A DNA stretch of 64,000 nt from Oscillospiraceae bacterium (lineage in GTDB: Bacteria; Bacillota; Clostridia; Oscillospirales; Ruminococcaceae), in the NCBI GenBank assembly GCA_017505635.1, contig JAFVOU010000040.1, positions 62,001-126,000 on the forward strand, written 5' to 3'. Within the stretch, counting starts at the first letter, position 1. Each line of letters begins with the position of its first letter. A program made the translations under genes and the position numbers. Of this stretch, positions 1-9,273 are shown in pieces. Below the pieces are notes generated by a model. The model was not told where the DNA came from. It was given only the letters and a program-made list of their open reading frames with translations, and made no database searches.

Positions 1-221
1 ATAATCTTGACAAGGAAACAGACAGGGAAAGAACAGAACAATCTTTCTTTGTGCCAAAACAGGAAATTGTTGATAATGGTTATGATTTGTCTATAAACAA
101 ATATAAAAAGACAGAATATGTAGCGGTGGAATATCCGTCCACAACCGAAATTATGGCACAGCTCCACGAACTGGAAATTGAGATTACAAAAGGCTTGGCA
201 GAGCTGGAGGAGATGCTGTAG
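1..221 (+). CDS. hsdM: Type I restriction-modification DNA methyltransferase subunit HsdM, 3' end only
   Basis: Only the last ~72 codons are in the window, read in the frame starting at base 3 and ending at TAG 219-221. The translation contains YDLSINKYKK followed by a short coiled-coil-like tail ending in LAELEEML. This NGYDLSINRYKE-type ending is characteristic of the C-terminus of HsdM, the N6-adenine methyltransferase subunit that forms M2S and R2M2S complexes. The placement directly upstream of hsdS and hsdR genes on the same strand supports this. The catalytic NPPY/F and SAM motifs lie outside the window, so activity cannot be judged. Confidence 0.82.
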   Translation, partial: NLDKETDRERTEQSFFVPKQEIVDNGYDLSINKYKKTEYVAVEYPSTTEIMAQLHELEIEITKGLAELEEML

Positions 222-236
222 TACAAAGGAGAAAAC

Positions 237-1331
237 ATGGTATTAAATTATTATTATACTTTATTAACAGATGAAGACAAGAAAGAAATTAGCAGCATTT
301 GTGAAAATATAAATATATACTTCAACCCACATAAATTAGTTACAACAAATGCTTCTATAGATATGTTAGTTGATGGGATTGTGGCTTTTTTTACCAGAGA
401 TGAAATGACAGCATTATTGAATGGTGTTAATGGTATACAATTATTAGTTAAACTTTTGGAAAAGATGAAAAGAATATCCATCAAAAAACAATCTGAAAAA
501 ATAAATATTTGGAATAACCATAAAATAAATGTTTCTTTTAAAGTTGAAAATGGTACAATTCTTTTTCCTGATAATTTTGATAACATAAATCCGGATTATT
601 ATGTTTTTACATCATCATTTCTTGCACAAGAAACTGCAAAAAAATCACAAGAACCATTTGTTGTAAGTTTAAAAGAAGAAGAAATAGTAGTTGAATGTGA
701 AGAAGAATTTATAAATTACTATTCTACAAAAGGACAGTCACCAAAAGAGATATTTGATTATAACAAACTTGCTGAAGCTATTGTAAAAGCACAGCAAAAA
801 GCAGATAAAATAGAAAAAGAAAAATTGATAGCAGAAGAAAAAAAGAAGCACACGGAATTAATGGAAAAACGCAAAGAAGTGCTTGGAGAAAAAGATTTCT
901 CATATATCGATAACAAAATTTGGAGAAAAATACGAGAATTTTTTAATGCCATAAAAGTGATTATAAAGATTTTGTTTTTAAATAAAGAAAACATGAAGTA
1001 TTTTAGTGCTGTTGATTCGTTAATAAAAACAGTAACTATAGGCGGAATCATGATTATTAGATTTATACTTTATGTAATGTCTATAATTATATTTGTGTGT
1101 GCTTTTTGTGGTGCAGATATTATACCTTGTATTTCAACTGCAATTGCAGTATTTATGTTCGCGCAACTTTTTAGGATAGCAGAAAACGAGATAGATTTGA
1201 TAACAAACAAAGAATATGTAGTAGCTGTTTGTGCTATAGTGATAACGGCATTATCTTTGATAATACCATGGATGTATAAAACAACAATAGCTGATTTGTT
1301 TGTTATTTTTAAAGATACATTTACAATTTAA
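237..1331 (+). CDS. Unknown protein with central coiled coil and C-terminal membrane segments, inside the type I RM operon
   Basis: I do not recognise a family. The 364-aa protein starts at ATG 237 behind AAGGAG (about 226-231), 15 bases after the hsdM stop. Residues 1-170 are soluble and acidic. Residues about 175-225 are highly charged (EKEKLIAEEKKKHTELMEK) and look like a coiled coil. Residues about 268-315 and 328-350 are strongly hydrophobic, giving three or four membrane segments near the C-terminus. It lies between hsdM and hsdS on the same strand, so it is probably cotranscribed with the RM genes. The coding sequence is more AT-rich than hsdR, suggesting a separate acquisition. A role as an added membrane-targeting defence effector is inference only. 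Confidence 0.75.
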   Translation: MVLNYYYTLLTDEDKKEISSICENINIYFNPHKLVTTNASIDMLVDGIVAFFTRDEMTALLNGVNGIQLLVKLLEKMKRISIKKQSEKINIWNNHKINVSFKVENGTILFPDNFDNINPDYYVFTSSFLAQETAKKSQEPFVVSLKEEEIVVECEEEFINYYSTKGQSPKEIFDYNKLAEAIVKAQQKADKIEKEKLIAEEKKKHTELMEKRKEVLGEKDFSYIDNKIWRKIREFFNAIKVIIKILFLNKENMKYFSAVDSLIKTVTIGGIMIIRFILYVMSIIIFVCAFCGADIIPCISTAIAVFMFAQLFRIAENEIDLITNKEYVVAVCAIVITALSLIIPWMYKTTIADLFVIFKDTFTI

Positions 1332-1387
1332 ATATGATAAATATTTTCAGTGATTAAATATTGGAATAATTTTGAAAAAGGTGCATT

Positions 1388-2482
1388 ATGGTGACTAAAT
1401 TATGTGATGTATGTGATGTGCGAGATGGTACACATGATTCTCCCCAATATGTATTAGAAGGATATCCACTGGTAACATCAAAAAATATAATAGATGGAAA
1501 ACTCAACTTATCCACTATCAATTACATATCAAAAGAGGATTATTATAAAATTAATGACCGTTCAAACGTTGAAAGTGGCGATATTATTATGCCGATGATA
1601 GGGACTATAGGAAATCCGTTTTTAGTGGGAGAATATAGTGATTTTGCAATTAAGAATGTTGCCTTAATAAAATTTCCAAATGATAGTATTAACAATAAAT
1701 ATGTTTATTACTTCCTAAAAAGTGATAATTTTTATCGATATGTTACAGAAAACAATCGTGGTGGAACTCAAAAATTCTTATCATTAAAAGATATAAGAAA
1801 TATGGAAATTCCAGTTGTTGATATTTGTTGTCAAAATAGGATTGTAGAAATTTTTGAAAAAATTGATTTGATAATAGATTTACGAAAAAAGCAACTTTCA
1901 AAACTGGACGAGTTTGTAAAATCCCGATTTATCGAACTGTTTGGCGACCCAATAACCAACAGCAATAATCTCCCAACAGAAAAAATGGAACAGCGTTTTG
2001 GTTTGAAGGCAGGGATTACCACAGCAGCAGACGATATACACGACTTTCAGGAAGCTGCGTATGAGATTCCCTGCTATGGCGGTAATGGCATTCGTGGTTA
2101 TGTGAAAGAAAAATCATACACGGGAGATTATCCAATCATTGGCAGACAAGGTGCTTTATGCGGAAATGTTCAGTATGCTACTGGTGACTTCCACGCAACA
2201 GAACACGCTGTACTTGTATCACTGCTAAAGAATGATAATTCGGTTTGGGTATATCATTTACTTAAACTGATGGATTTGTACAGATATCATACAGGTGCGG
2301 CACAACCAGGATTGGCTGTCAAGACACTTAACAAAGTAGAGGTCATTGTGGCTGATAAGACCAAACAAGAACAGTTTGCCGCCTTTGTCGAACAGACCGA
2401 CAAATCAAAATTGGCAATACAGAAATCCTTGGAACAGCTTGAAGCACTCAAAAAATCATTAATGCAACAATATTTTGGATAA
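1388..2482 (+). CDS. hsdS: Type I restriction enzyme specificity subunit HsdS
   Basis: HsdS (364 aa) provides the DNA recognition domains of the type I complex. Residues about 1-150 form the first target recognition domain (TRD), with CDVRDGTHDSP near the N-terminus and NRGGTQKFLSLKDIRN toward its end. Residues about 150-195 form the central conserved helix (RKKQLSKLDEFVKSRFIELFGDP). The second TRD (about 200-325) is followed by the C-terminal repeat helix ending KKSLMQQYFG. The length is slightly below the usual ~400 aa but both TRDs are present. TRD1 is visibly more AT-rich than TRD2, suggesting domain exchange. ATG 1388 follows a weak GGTG at 1380-1383. Confidence 0.93.
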   Translation: MVTKLCDVCDVRDGTHDSPQYVLEGYPLVTSKNIIDGKLNLSTINYISKEDYYKINDRSNVESGDIIMPMIGTIGNPFLVGEYSDFAIKNVALIKFPNDSINNKYVYYFLKSDNFYRYVTENNRGGTQKFLSLKDIRNMEIPVVDICCQNRIVEIFEKIDLIIDLRKKQLSKLDEFVKSRFIELFGDPITNSNNLPTEKMEQRFGLKAGITTAADDIHDFQEAAYEIPCYGGNGIRGYVKEKSYTGDYPIIGRQGALCGNVQYATGDFHATEHAVLVSLLKNDNSVWVYHLLKLMDLYRYHTGAAQPGLAVKTLNKVEVIVADKTKQEQFAAFVEQTDKSKLAIQKSLEQLEALKKSLMQQYFG

Positions 2483-2510
2483 TTTTAATGTTTGGAAATA
2501 GGAGAACAAT

Positions 2511-2876
2511 ATGGATATATTATCTTTGGCAGTAGGGATTATGTCTATTATTCTTGCTGTGTATTCTATATGGTATGCTCACAAAGAATCAAAACAAAGT
2601 GAAGAAAATTATAAAAAAACAAAAGTTTTATTAGATGAAATAAATAGGAGTTCATACTTAATTAACCAAGCGGTTGCTAACCATCAATTACAACTGGTAA
2701 TGATAATAAATAGAATGTTGGATAAAGTAGGCGCTGAACAAATAACACAAGCAGAGCTTGATAAAATTGCTTCACAGTTTGCAGAGATAAACAAAAAAGT
2801 TGATAACCAACCTAAAATACACATTAATGAACCATTAGGTTCAAAGGGTAAAGGGTTATATTTCATTAGAAAATAG
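2511..2876 (+). CDS. Small membrane-anchored protein of unknown function within the hsd operon
   Basis: The 121-aa product has one N-terminal hydrophobic segment (residues about 3-23, LSLAVGIMSIILAVYSIWYA). A charged, probably helical region follows (KESKQSEENYKKTKVLLDEI), then a soluble tail ending in GKGLYFIRK. No catalytic motif is visible and I do not recognise the family. The start ATG is preceded by ATAGGAGAAC. It is 28 bases after hsdS and 17-30 bases before hsdR, so it is almost certainly cotranscribed. Small anchored coiled-coil proteins do occur in defence islands, but any partnership with the RM complex is inference. Confidence 0.72.
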   Translation: MDILSLAVGIMSIILAVYSIWYAHKESKQSEENYKKTKVLLDEINRSSYLINQAVANHQLQLVMIINRMLDKVGAEQITQAELDKIASQFAEINKKVDNQPKIHINEPLGSKGKGLYFIRK

Positions 2877-2905
2877 TTAACATCATTAAGAACGTGGGTG
2901 ATATT

Positions 2906-5900
2906 ATGACCAACTTTGATTTTTTAAAACAAGACGAGCAGTTTGCAAGTTTTGCTGATGTGGCGATAACTGCGGAAAAAATCTTACATATAGATGCTGA
3001 TTCCTGTGTTATAAACTGTCGCAGGGCGATGGAGTTTGCTGTCAAATGGATGTATTCCGCTGACAGCTCTCTTGTTATGCCGCCATATCAGGAAAATCTT
3101 CGTGGTCTTATGAACGACAGCGATTTCCGTGACATTGTAGGCGAAGATATCTGGCAGCGTATGGATTTAATCCGCAAAGTTGGCAACAGCAGTGCTCACG
3201 GTAGCCGCAAGGTTTCCCTTGACGAAGCAAAACTATGCCTCGAAAACCTGTTTATCTTCCTGGATTTTGTTTCTTACTGTTACAGTACAGAGTACGAAGA
3301 ACGCACATTTAACCCTGCACTGCTCGGGCAGCACACAGCCCCTGTTGTGGTAAAGGATTATGATGTGGACTTCGAAAAGCTTGTAAAAGAAAACGAACAG
3401 CTTAAAGAAGAACTGACCGCCACACGTCAGCAGCGTCAGCAGACTTACGTTCCAAAACCGTTGGATATTTCTGAATACAAAACAAGAAAAATCTACATCG
3501 ACTATATGCTCCGTGATGCAGGCTGGACAGAGGGCAAAGATTGGTTCAACGAGTTTGAACTTTCTGGTATGCCTAATCAGTCAGAGGTTGGTTATGCCGA
3601 TTATGTTCTGTTTGGTCAGGACAACAAACCACTTGCTGTTCTGGAAGCAAAACGCACCTGTGTTGATGTTTCCAAAGGCAGACAGCAGGCAAAACTGTAT
3701 GCCGATTTGCTGGAAAAGAAATACGGACGCAGGCCTGTTATCTTCCTTTCCAACGGTTTTGATACACGCATTTGGGATGATAAATATTACCCTGAACGCA
3801 AGGTGGCAGCGGTGTATTCCCGCCGAGACCTTGAAAAGCTGTTTAATCTTCGCACTTTAAAGACAAGCCTTAAAAATGTTTATGTAAACAGAAACATCGC
3901 AGGCCGTTACTATCAGGAGGCTGCAATCAAAGCTGTTTGCAAATCTTTTGATACAGACAATCGCCGCAAAGCCTTGCTTGTTATGGCTACAGGCAGCGGC
4001 AAAACCAGAACAGTTATGGCTCTGTGTGATGTTCTGCTGCAGCACGGCTGGGTGAAAAATATACTTTTCCTTGCAGACAGAAACTCCCTTGTAACACAGG
4101 CAAAACGCAGCTTTGTTAACTTACTGCCTGACCTGTCTGTTACAAATCTCTGCGAAGAAAAAGACAACTACGATGCACACTGTGTTTTCTCCACTTATCA
4201 GACAATGATGAATGTCATTGATAATGTTAAGGATGAAGATAACAACAAGCTTTATACAGTAGGTCACTTTGACCTGATTATATGCGATGAAGCACATCGC
4301 TCAATTTATAATAAATACAGAGATATATTTAATTACTTTGATGCTCCTATTGTAGGGTTAACCGCAACGCCTAAAGATGAAATCGACAAGAACACATACG
4401 AAGTATTTGAACTTGCAAATGGTATGCCAACATATGCTTACGACCTTGCACAGGCTGTAAAAGATGGCTACCTTGTTGATTATATCTCCGTAGAAACAAA
4501 GCTGAAATTCATTGAAGAAGGCATTGCATACGAAGACCTTACTGATGAAGAAAAAGCTGAATATGAAGCAACTTTTACCGATGAAAACGGAGAATTGCCA
4601 GATAAGATAAATTCTTCTGCATTGAATACATGGGTGTTCAACGAAGATACAATCCGTCAGGTGCTTAATATTTTGATGACAAAAGGCCTGAAAGTGGATT
4701 ATGGACAGAAAATCGGTAAAACGATTATCTTTGCCAAAAATCACGAACACGCAGAGAAAATCCTTGAGGTATTTGGCAAGGAATATCCGCACCTGCCAAG
4801 TTATGCAAAGGTTATTGATAACTATATGACATATGCACAGAGTGCTATTGATGAATTTTCTGACCCAAGAAAGATGCCACAAATTGCAATTTCGGTAGAT
4901 ATGCTTGATACTGGCATTGACGTTCCAGAAGTGCTTAACCTTGTTTTCTTCAAAAAGGTAATGAGTAAGGCGAAATTCTGGCAGATGATTGGTCGTGGTA
5001 CACGTCTTTGTCCACTGCTTATTGACGGCAAGGATAAAGAGATATTTTATATCTTTGATTTCTGCAATAACTTTGACTTCTTCCGTTTCTCAACACCGAA
5101 ACCTGTGCCTAATATGATTGCTTTGCAGGGTGCTGTTTTCCATCTTAAAGCACAGATTGCTTACAAGTTGCAGGATTTGGATTATCAGACACCAGACTTT
5201 ATCCAGTTCAGAAAAGAACTAGTTGATGATATGGTTAACAGTGTGCGTGAACTTAACAAAGAAAACTTTGCTGTTCGTCAACATCTTAAATATGTTGAAC
5301 TTTACGCAAACGCTGATAACTACAATACACTGACATATGAAAACACCTTGATTATGGGACAGGAACTTGCACCGCTTATTCAGCCTTATGACACTGATGC
5401 AAAAGCTGTACGTTTTGACCATTTGATGTATGGCATTGAATTGGCTTATCTTGTCGGCAAAAAATATGCACGTGGCAGAACTGAACTGTTCAAAAAGGTT
5501 AATGCTCTTAAGAAGATGGGTGGTACAATCCCAGCCATCAAAGAAAAAGAAGACCTTATCCAGAAAATACTGCACACATCCTACGTTGAAGATGCTGGTA
5601 TTAACGAGTTTGAACATATCCGTGAAGCTTTGCGTGATTTGATTAAGTACATACCAAGGGAGGGTGCAATGTACGATACACACTTTATCGATGATATAAT
5701 TGATATGGTGGAAAACGAGTCTGAACTTGATAACGACGACCTTAAAAATTACAAAGCAAAAGCAGAGTATTATGTTCGTCAGCATCAAGACAATCTTGTT
5801 ATTGCAAAGCTTAAATCAAACCAGCAACTTACAGCTTTGGATATTAAACAGCTTGAAGATATTCTTTGGAGTGAACTCGGCACAAAACAGGATTATGAAG

Positions 5901-6205
5901 CAGAATATGGTCAGAAGCCACTTGGTGAGTTTGTACGTGAACTTGTTGGTTTGGATATGACCGCTGCCAAGACAGCTTTTGCACAGTATCTTGATGAAAC
6001 AGTGCTGGATGACAGACAGATTTACTTTGTAAACCAGATTGTTGAGTACATTGTTCACAATGGTCTTATGAAAGATATGTCTGTTCTTATGAGTGCTCCA
6101 TTTACTGACAGAGGCAGTGTTGTCGAGGTATTTACAGATTTAACAGTATGGCAAGGCATAAGAAAGACCATCGAACAGATAAATGCTAATGCTTTGCTGG
6201 GATAA
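2906..6205 (+). CDS. hsdR: Type I restriction endonuclease subunit HsdR
   Basis: HsdR (~1099 aa) is the ATP-dependent translocase and nuclease of the type I complex. In order it shows: an N-terminal DUF4145-type domain (about 10-115); a coiled stretch (QLKEELTATRQQRQQ); the HSDR_N nuclease core with GYADYVLF and VLEAKR (about 228-247, a PD-D/ExK pattern); an SF2 motor with Walker A ATGSGKT (about 360), DEAH (about 459) and GLTATP; the second motor domain with DTGIDVPE and QMIGRGTRL; and a long helical C-terminus. A GTG at 2894 is in frame, but GGTGAT at 2898-2902 fits ATG 2906 as the start. The protein appears intact. Confidence 0.95.
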   Translation: MTNFDFLKQDEQFASFADVAITAEKILHIDADSCVINCRRAMEFAVKWMYSADSSLVMPPYQENLRGLMNDSDFRDIVGEDIWQRMDLIRKVGNSSAHGSRKVSLDEAKLCLENLFIFLDFVSYCYSTEYEERTFNPALLGQHTAPVVVKDYDVDFEKLVKENEQLKEELTATRQQRQQTYVPKPLDISEYKTRKIYIDYMLRDAGWTEGKDWFNEFELSGMPNQSEVGYADYVLFGQDNKPLAVLEAKRTCVDVSKGRQQAKLYADLLEKKYGRRPVIFLSNGFDTRIWDDKYYPERKVAAVYSRRDLEKLFNLRTLKTSLKNVYVNRNIAGRYYQEAAIKAVCKSFDTDNRRKALLVMATGSGKTRTVMALCDVLLQHGWVKNILFLADRNSLVTQAKRSFVNLLPDLSVTNLCEEKDNYDAHCVFSTYQTMMNVIDNVKDEDNNKLYTVGHFDLIICDEAHRSIYNKYRDIFNYFDAPIVGLTATPKDEIDKNTYEVFELANGMPTYAYDLAQAVKDGYLVDYISVETKLKFIEEGIAYEDLTDEEKAEYEATFTDENGELPDKINSSALNTWVFNEDTIRQVLNILMTKGLKVDYGQKIGKTIIFAKNHEHAEKILEVFGKEYPHLPSYAKVIDNYMTYAQSAIDEFSDPRKMPQIAISVDMLDTGIDVPEVLNLVFFKKVMSKAKFWQMIGRGTRLCPLLIDGKDKEIFYIFDFCNNFDFFRFSTPKPVPNMIALQGAVFHLKAQIAYKLQDLDYQTPDFIQFRKELVDDMVNSVRELNKENFAVRQHLKYVELYANADNYNTLTYENTLIMGQELAPLIQPYDTDAKAVRFDHLMYGIELAYLVGKKYARGRTELFKKVNALKKMGGTIPAIKEKEDLIQKILHTSYVEDAGINEFEHIREALRDLIKYIPREGAMYDTHFIDDIIDMVENESELDNDDLKNYKAKAEYYVRQHQDNLVIAKLKSNQQLTALDIKQLEDILWSELGTKQDYEAEYGQKPLGEFVRELVGLDMTAAKTAFAQYLDETVLDDRQIYFVNQIVEYIVHNGLMKDMSVLMSAPFTDRGSVVEVFTDLTVWQGIRKTIEQINANALLG

Positions 6206-6275
6206 ATAAAAAAATTTGTACTAATGTTGCGTTTTGTTGTTAATTTAAATCAAGTTTAAATAACTCAAAAGTTAA

Positions 6276-6316
6276 AAAACACCAAGGATTCCTTACGGAA
6301 TCCGAGGTGTTTTTTG
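6276..6316 (+). terminator. Intrinsic terminator after the hsd operon
   Basis: AAAACACC-AA-GGATTCC-TTAC-GGAATCC-GA-GGTGTTTT forms a long, nearly perfect stem with a 4-base loop and a T-run. It lies about 70 bases after the hsdR stop and separates the RM operon from the helicase gene. Confidence 0.9.
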
Positions 6317-6399
6317 ATATAACGAAGGATTTGACATATAAAATTATTGCGCTATGATATAGGAAAAGGAACAAGATTATAACAAAAAGGAGAAAAAAT

Positions 6400-8070
6400 A
6401 TGTGTGAAGATAAATACAAAAAAACAGTTGCCAATAATGTTGATTATAGGAAAGATATTGAACCATATAAACTTGTATATGTTTATTCAGGGGTAGGTTC
6501 GGGTAAAAACTACTGGTCTGAAAATGTTCTGATGAAAGATAAACGAGTTTTGTTAATTACCTCAAGGAAAGCCAAAGTTGAGGAACGAGTTGAGCAAATG
6601 AAACTTGACAAGTGTTTAAGAATATCACACTTAGAAGAAAAAGCGCTCGCAGATAGTATAGAAAATAATAAAATCAGCCAAAGCTGCATATGTTCAAATA
6701 GTCAGATAGAATGGTACATGAAAAATGTGTTTGTGAAAGAAAATGAGCAATCATATTTATGGAGATTTTTTGATGTGATTGTTTTGGATGAAGCACATTC
6801 TTTGGCAACAGATGCAACTTATTCAGATGCCCCTTTTTATGTACTTGATTTTCTGAAAGCAACATATAAAATGACAACTTTGCCTATTGTGCTAATGACT
6901 GCAACACCAAAACCTATATTTAAGCTGATTCCGTTAAAAGATACAAGTAAGGTTAATTGTTTGGATTTAAGAGAAGTTTGCAAAAATTTAATGCCAAAGC
7001 ATATTGCCATCAGTACTTGTGATGGTTGTATTGATGATATAATTGCACATTATAACCACAATAAGTTTGGTGATTATAAAATTGTATATTTTGTTAATCA
7101 TGTAAAAACGATGTATGACACAATTATCCCAAGGCTTATCGAAGCTGGAATTCCTGAAGATATTATTGCTGTGTCTTATAGCCTTAAATACGATACCATT
7201 GATAATAATACAACTATTGATGATAAAGATAGCAATTTTTCAGAAACAATACTTCGTAATAAGGTATATACAGAAGCACATTTAAAAACTAACGAGGACT
7301 TACCTGAAAACATAAAGATTTTCATTACCACATCCAAGAATAAAGAAGGGATAAATATCAACAATGAAAACTACAGATGGGTAATGTATGCAGAAAGTCA
7401 TTGGGATGATGAGCTAATGCAAATGTATGGCAGAATTCGTTCGGGAGTTGATTGGTTATATATCGCAGTTGACGCAAAACAGCATGTAACATCTTATCCT
7501 AAATATGAATTGTCATACTATATGTCTAAAGCTAATGTTGCATCTGTTAATAAAGCTTTCGATGCATGGTGTAATGCTAAAGATTATTCTCTTGAAAACA
7601 GATATATGAATGATGAATTAAGAAAAAGTATAAATGAAATCTTGAGCAGTTTTCCATATCTAAAATACAGTACATATGAAGATAAATTTGTATTTTATAA
7701 AGGAAGAAAGCAAGGTAAAGAAACCTGCGTAAATGCTTTTAAAGAGTTTGAAATTCTCATTGATGATATAATGAAATACAATCATTCTGAAATTGATTAT
7801 TTCTGGGGTATGCCTTTCTATTACAACGAATATGAGTTTACTCCTTTGGATATGCTGTTTGAAATGTATTTGAAAGAAAAAGGGTTGGCAGAAGGTTCTG
7901 TGATGACAAAGGAAGAACGAAATGAGGCACTGGATTTTTTAAATAAAAAAATAAAAAGTAATTATAAACAACATAATAGCGCCTTTAAACTTGTTGGTTA
8001 TACTACGAAACAATGTAGTAACCATAAAGATTCACCAGACTACAATATGTTTGTTTTGAAAAAATTATAA
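6400..8070 (+). CDS. DEAH-box superfamily 2 helicase-like protein, mobile-element/defence type
   Basis: The 556-aa protein has SF2 hallmarks: Walker A-like GVGSGKN (about 31-37), VLDEAHSLA (DEAH, about 129), LMTATPKP (motif III, about 168), a TTSKNKEGININ segment (motif V region) and QMYGRIRSG (motif VI, about 340). The last ~180 residues match no domain I know. The Walker A ends in GKN rather than GKT/S, a small departure. ATG 6400 follows AAAAAGGAGA. The gene has its own unit behind the hsd terminator and is very AT-rich, which suggests horizontal origin. Similar stand-alone DEAH proteins occur in phages and defence islands; the substrate is unknown. Confidence 0.8.
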   Translation: MCEDKYKKTVANNVDYRKDIEPYKLVYVYSGVGSGKNYWSENVLMKDKRVLLITSRKAKVEERVEQMKLDKCLRISHLEEKALADSIENNKISQSCICSNSQIEWYMKNVFVKENEQSYLWRFFDVIVLDEAHSLATDATYSDAPFYVLDFLKATYKMTTLPIVLMTATPKPIFKLIPLKDTSKVNCLDLREVCKNLMPKHIAISTCDGCIDDIIAHYNHNKFGDYKIVYFVNHVKTMYDTIIPRLIEAGIPEDIIAVSYSLKYDTIDNNTTIDDKDSNFSETILRNKVYTEAHLKTNEDLPENIKIFITTSKNKEGININNENYRWVMYAESHWDDELMQMYGRIRSGVDWLYIAVDAKQHVTSYPKYELSYYMSKANVASVNKAFDAWCNAKDYSLENRYMNDELRKSINEILSSFPYLKYSTYEDKFVFYKGRKQGKETCVNAFKEFEILIDDIMKYNHSEIDYFWGMPFYYNEYEFTPLDMLFEMYLKEKGLAEGSVMTKEERNEALDFLNKKIKSNYKQHNSAFKLVGYTTKQCSNHKDSPDYNMFVLKKL

Positions 8071-8404
8071 ATAATAAGGGGAAAAGTTTTTTGTTACTTA
8101 TATAATGTTAATATTTCCCCCATAATATTATAGTAAGAAAACCTTTACAGCTTTTCACCAGAATTATGTTCGCTTCGCTTCTTATAATTCTTGGTGTCAG
8201 CGATGCAAAGGTTTTCCTACGACCTTTCGAAACATCGCTGGTGTCGTTCACAAGTGAACTCATTTTTCTTTATTTTCAAAAAAGTGTGGAAGACAATCAC
8301 CTTAAGTATATAATATTAACCAACAATAATAATGTGCAGTTTTAAGTACCCCACATGCTGTTGTGTAAAAAGCACACAAAAAGCACACTGATTTTATGTT
8401 TTAG
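8071..8404. other. Non-coding interval between the helicase gene and the tRNA promoter
   Basis: I see no plausible gene in this AT-rich stretch. Its main content is the nested inverted-repeat element at 8133-8241, listed separately. A small direct repeat (AAAAAGCACAC, twice) lies near 8370-8392. No transposase fragment or integrase remnant was recognised. Confidence 0.6.
8133..8241 (-). repeat. Nested imperfect inverted-repeat element, possible structured RNA or MITE-like remnant
   Basis: An outer stem pairs GTAAGAAAACCTTTAC (8133-8148) with GCAAAGGTTTTCCTAC (8205-8220), 14 of 16 positions. An inner stem pairs CACCAGAATTAT with ATAATTCTTGGTG (about 8156-8196) around a CGCTTCGCTT loop. A third element, CAGCGATG (8198-8205) with CATCGCTG (8233-8240), offers an alternative fold. 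The two outer mismatches are A-C on the + strand but become G-U pairs on the minus strand. This favours a minus-strand RNA, if it is transcribed at all. Confidence 0.5.
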
Positions 8405-8433
8405 TTGATTTATACAAAAATATGTGATATAAT
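8405..8433 (+). promoter_or_regulatory. Sigma-A-type promoter for tRNA-Ala
   Basis: TTGATT (8405-8410), a 17-bp spacer and TATAAT (8428-8433) give a near-consensus vegetative promoter. Transcription would start near 8440, about 70 bases before the tRNA 5' end. Confidence 0.65.
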
Positions 8434-8507
8434 TATTAAACAATAAAATAATAAATAAAGGTACATAACAACAGTTAAACAGTACTTTTAACCATATTTT
8501 ATCATTT

Positions 8508-8583
<76 letters not shown>

Positions 8584-8623
8584 AAAAAGCATTGAAAACG
8601 GATGTTTTTGATGCTTTTTTTAT
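8584..8623 (+). terminator. Intrinsic terminator after tRNA-Ala
   Basis: AAAAAGCAT ... ATGCTTTTTTT encloses a second pairing AAAAC-GGAT-GTTTT, followed by a T-run. It directly follows the CCA end and overlaps the approach to the convergent CarD-like gene, so it may act both ways. Confidence 0.8.
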
Positions 8624-8633
8624 TTTATATTTA

Positions 8634-9149
8634 TTAACTTCTCTCTAATTTTTTCTGAATATAATCAGAGATCTGACTGTTATCAAGGTTAAGTGAATGG
8701 CAGAATTCATCTTCTATAAGTTTTTCAAGCAGTTTTAAGGTGGTTTCATCTTTTGAAGAAAGATGTTTTCCGTTTGCGGCTTTTTCTCTTTTTTTCATAT
8801 GTATGCAGCCTACAAGCAAAAGCCAGTCGCGGTAATTGTCGCTGTCGCTGATTTTTTTGAAATAATCAGCGCGTTCATTGTTGTTGTCAATCCAGTTTAT
8901 ATGCTGCCCTTTTGCTTCTGTCAAAATAGCATCAATTTCATCCTTTGTCAAAGGTCTGCGCATTTTTGCCACAAGGTTTTCTTTATCGCAGGGAACATAT
9001 ATCGTAACAGCATTACCGTTTGCTGAGTTTAAAACATAATATTCAGATAAAGGACCATTTGCCATACGCATTTTTTTAATCTCTTTTACAAAGCACAAGC
9101 CACTTTTACCGTATATAACATAGTCATTTACATTAAATTTATCTGCCAT
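8634..9149 (-). CDS. CarD/CdnL-family transcriptional regulator
   Basis: The 171-aa protein begins with a CarD/TRCF-type RNA polymerase interaction domain (residues about 3-70: FNVNDYVIYGKSGLCFVKEI and YYVLNSANGNAVTIYVP). A helical C-terminal domain follows (about 75-165), including DNYRDWLLLVGCIHMKKREK. Members of this family bind the RNA polymerase beta subunit and promoter DNA and adjust open-complex stability. ATG 9149 follows AAAGGAG on the minus strand. It is monocistronic, with its own promoter upstream and the MBL/FNT pair beyond that. Confidence 0.88.
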   Translation of the reverse strand: MADKFNVNDYVIYGKSGLCFVKEIKKMRMANGPLSEYYVLNSANGNAVTIYVPCDKENLVAKMRRPLTKDEIDAILTEAKGQHINWIDNNNERADYFKKISDSDNYRDWLLLVGCIHMKKREKAANGKHLSSKDETTLKLLEKLIEDEFCHSLNLDNSQISDYIQKKLERS

Positions 9150-9183
9150 GTCAAACTTCTCCTTTTGATGTAGTTATAATAAT

Positions 9184-9213
9184 ATTATATCAGATTCTTG
9201 TTTTTAATTTCAA
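9184..9213 (-). promoter_or_regulatory. Promoter for the CarD-like gene
   Basis: On the minus strand TTGAAA (9213-9208) is followed by an 18-bp spacer and TATAAT (9189-9184), about 35 bases upstream of the CarD-like start codon. The -10 is consensus; the spacer is one base long. Confidence 0.5.
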
Positions 9214-9273
9214 AGGACATATTTCACAAATTGAAAGTTAAATATATTGGCATTATTTTGGCAAAATAAAATA

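Noticed and set aside
1388..2482. Phase-variable hsdS inversion system
   Set aside because: No inverted second hsdS copy or recombinase gene was found beside it.
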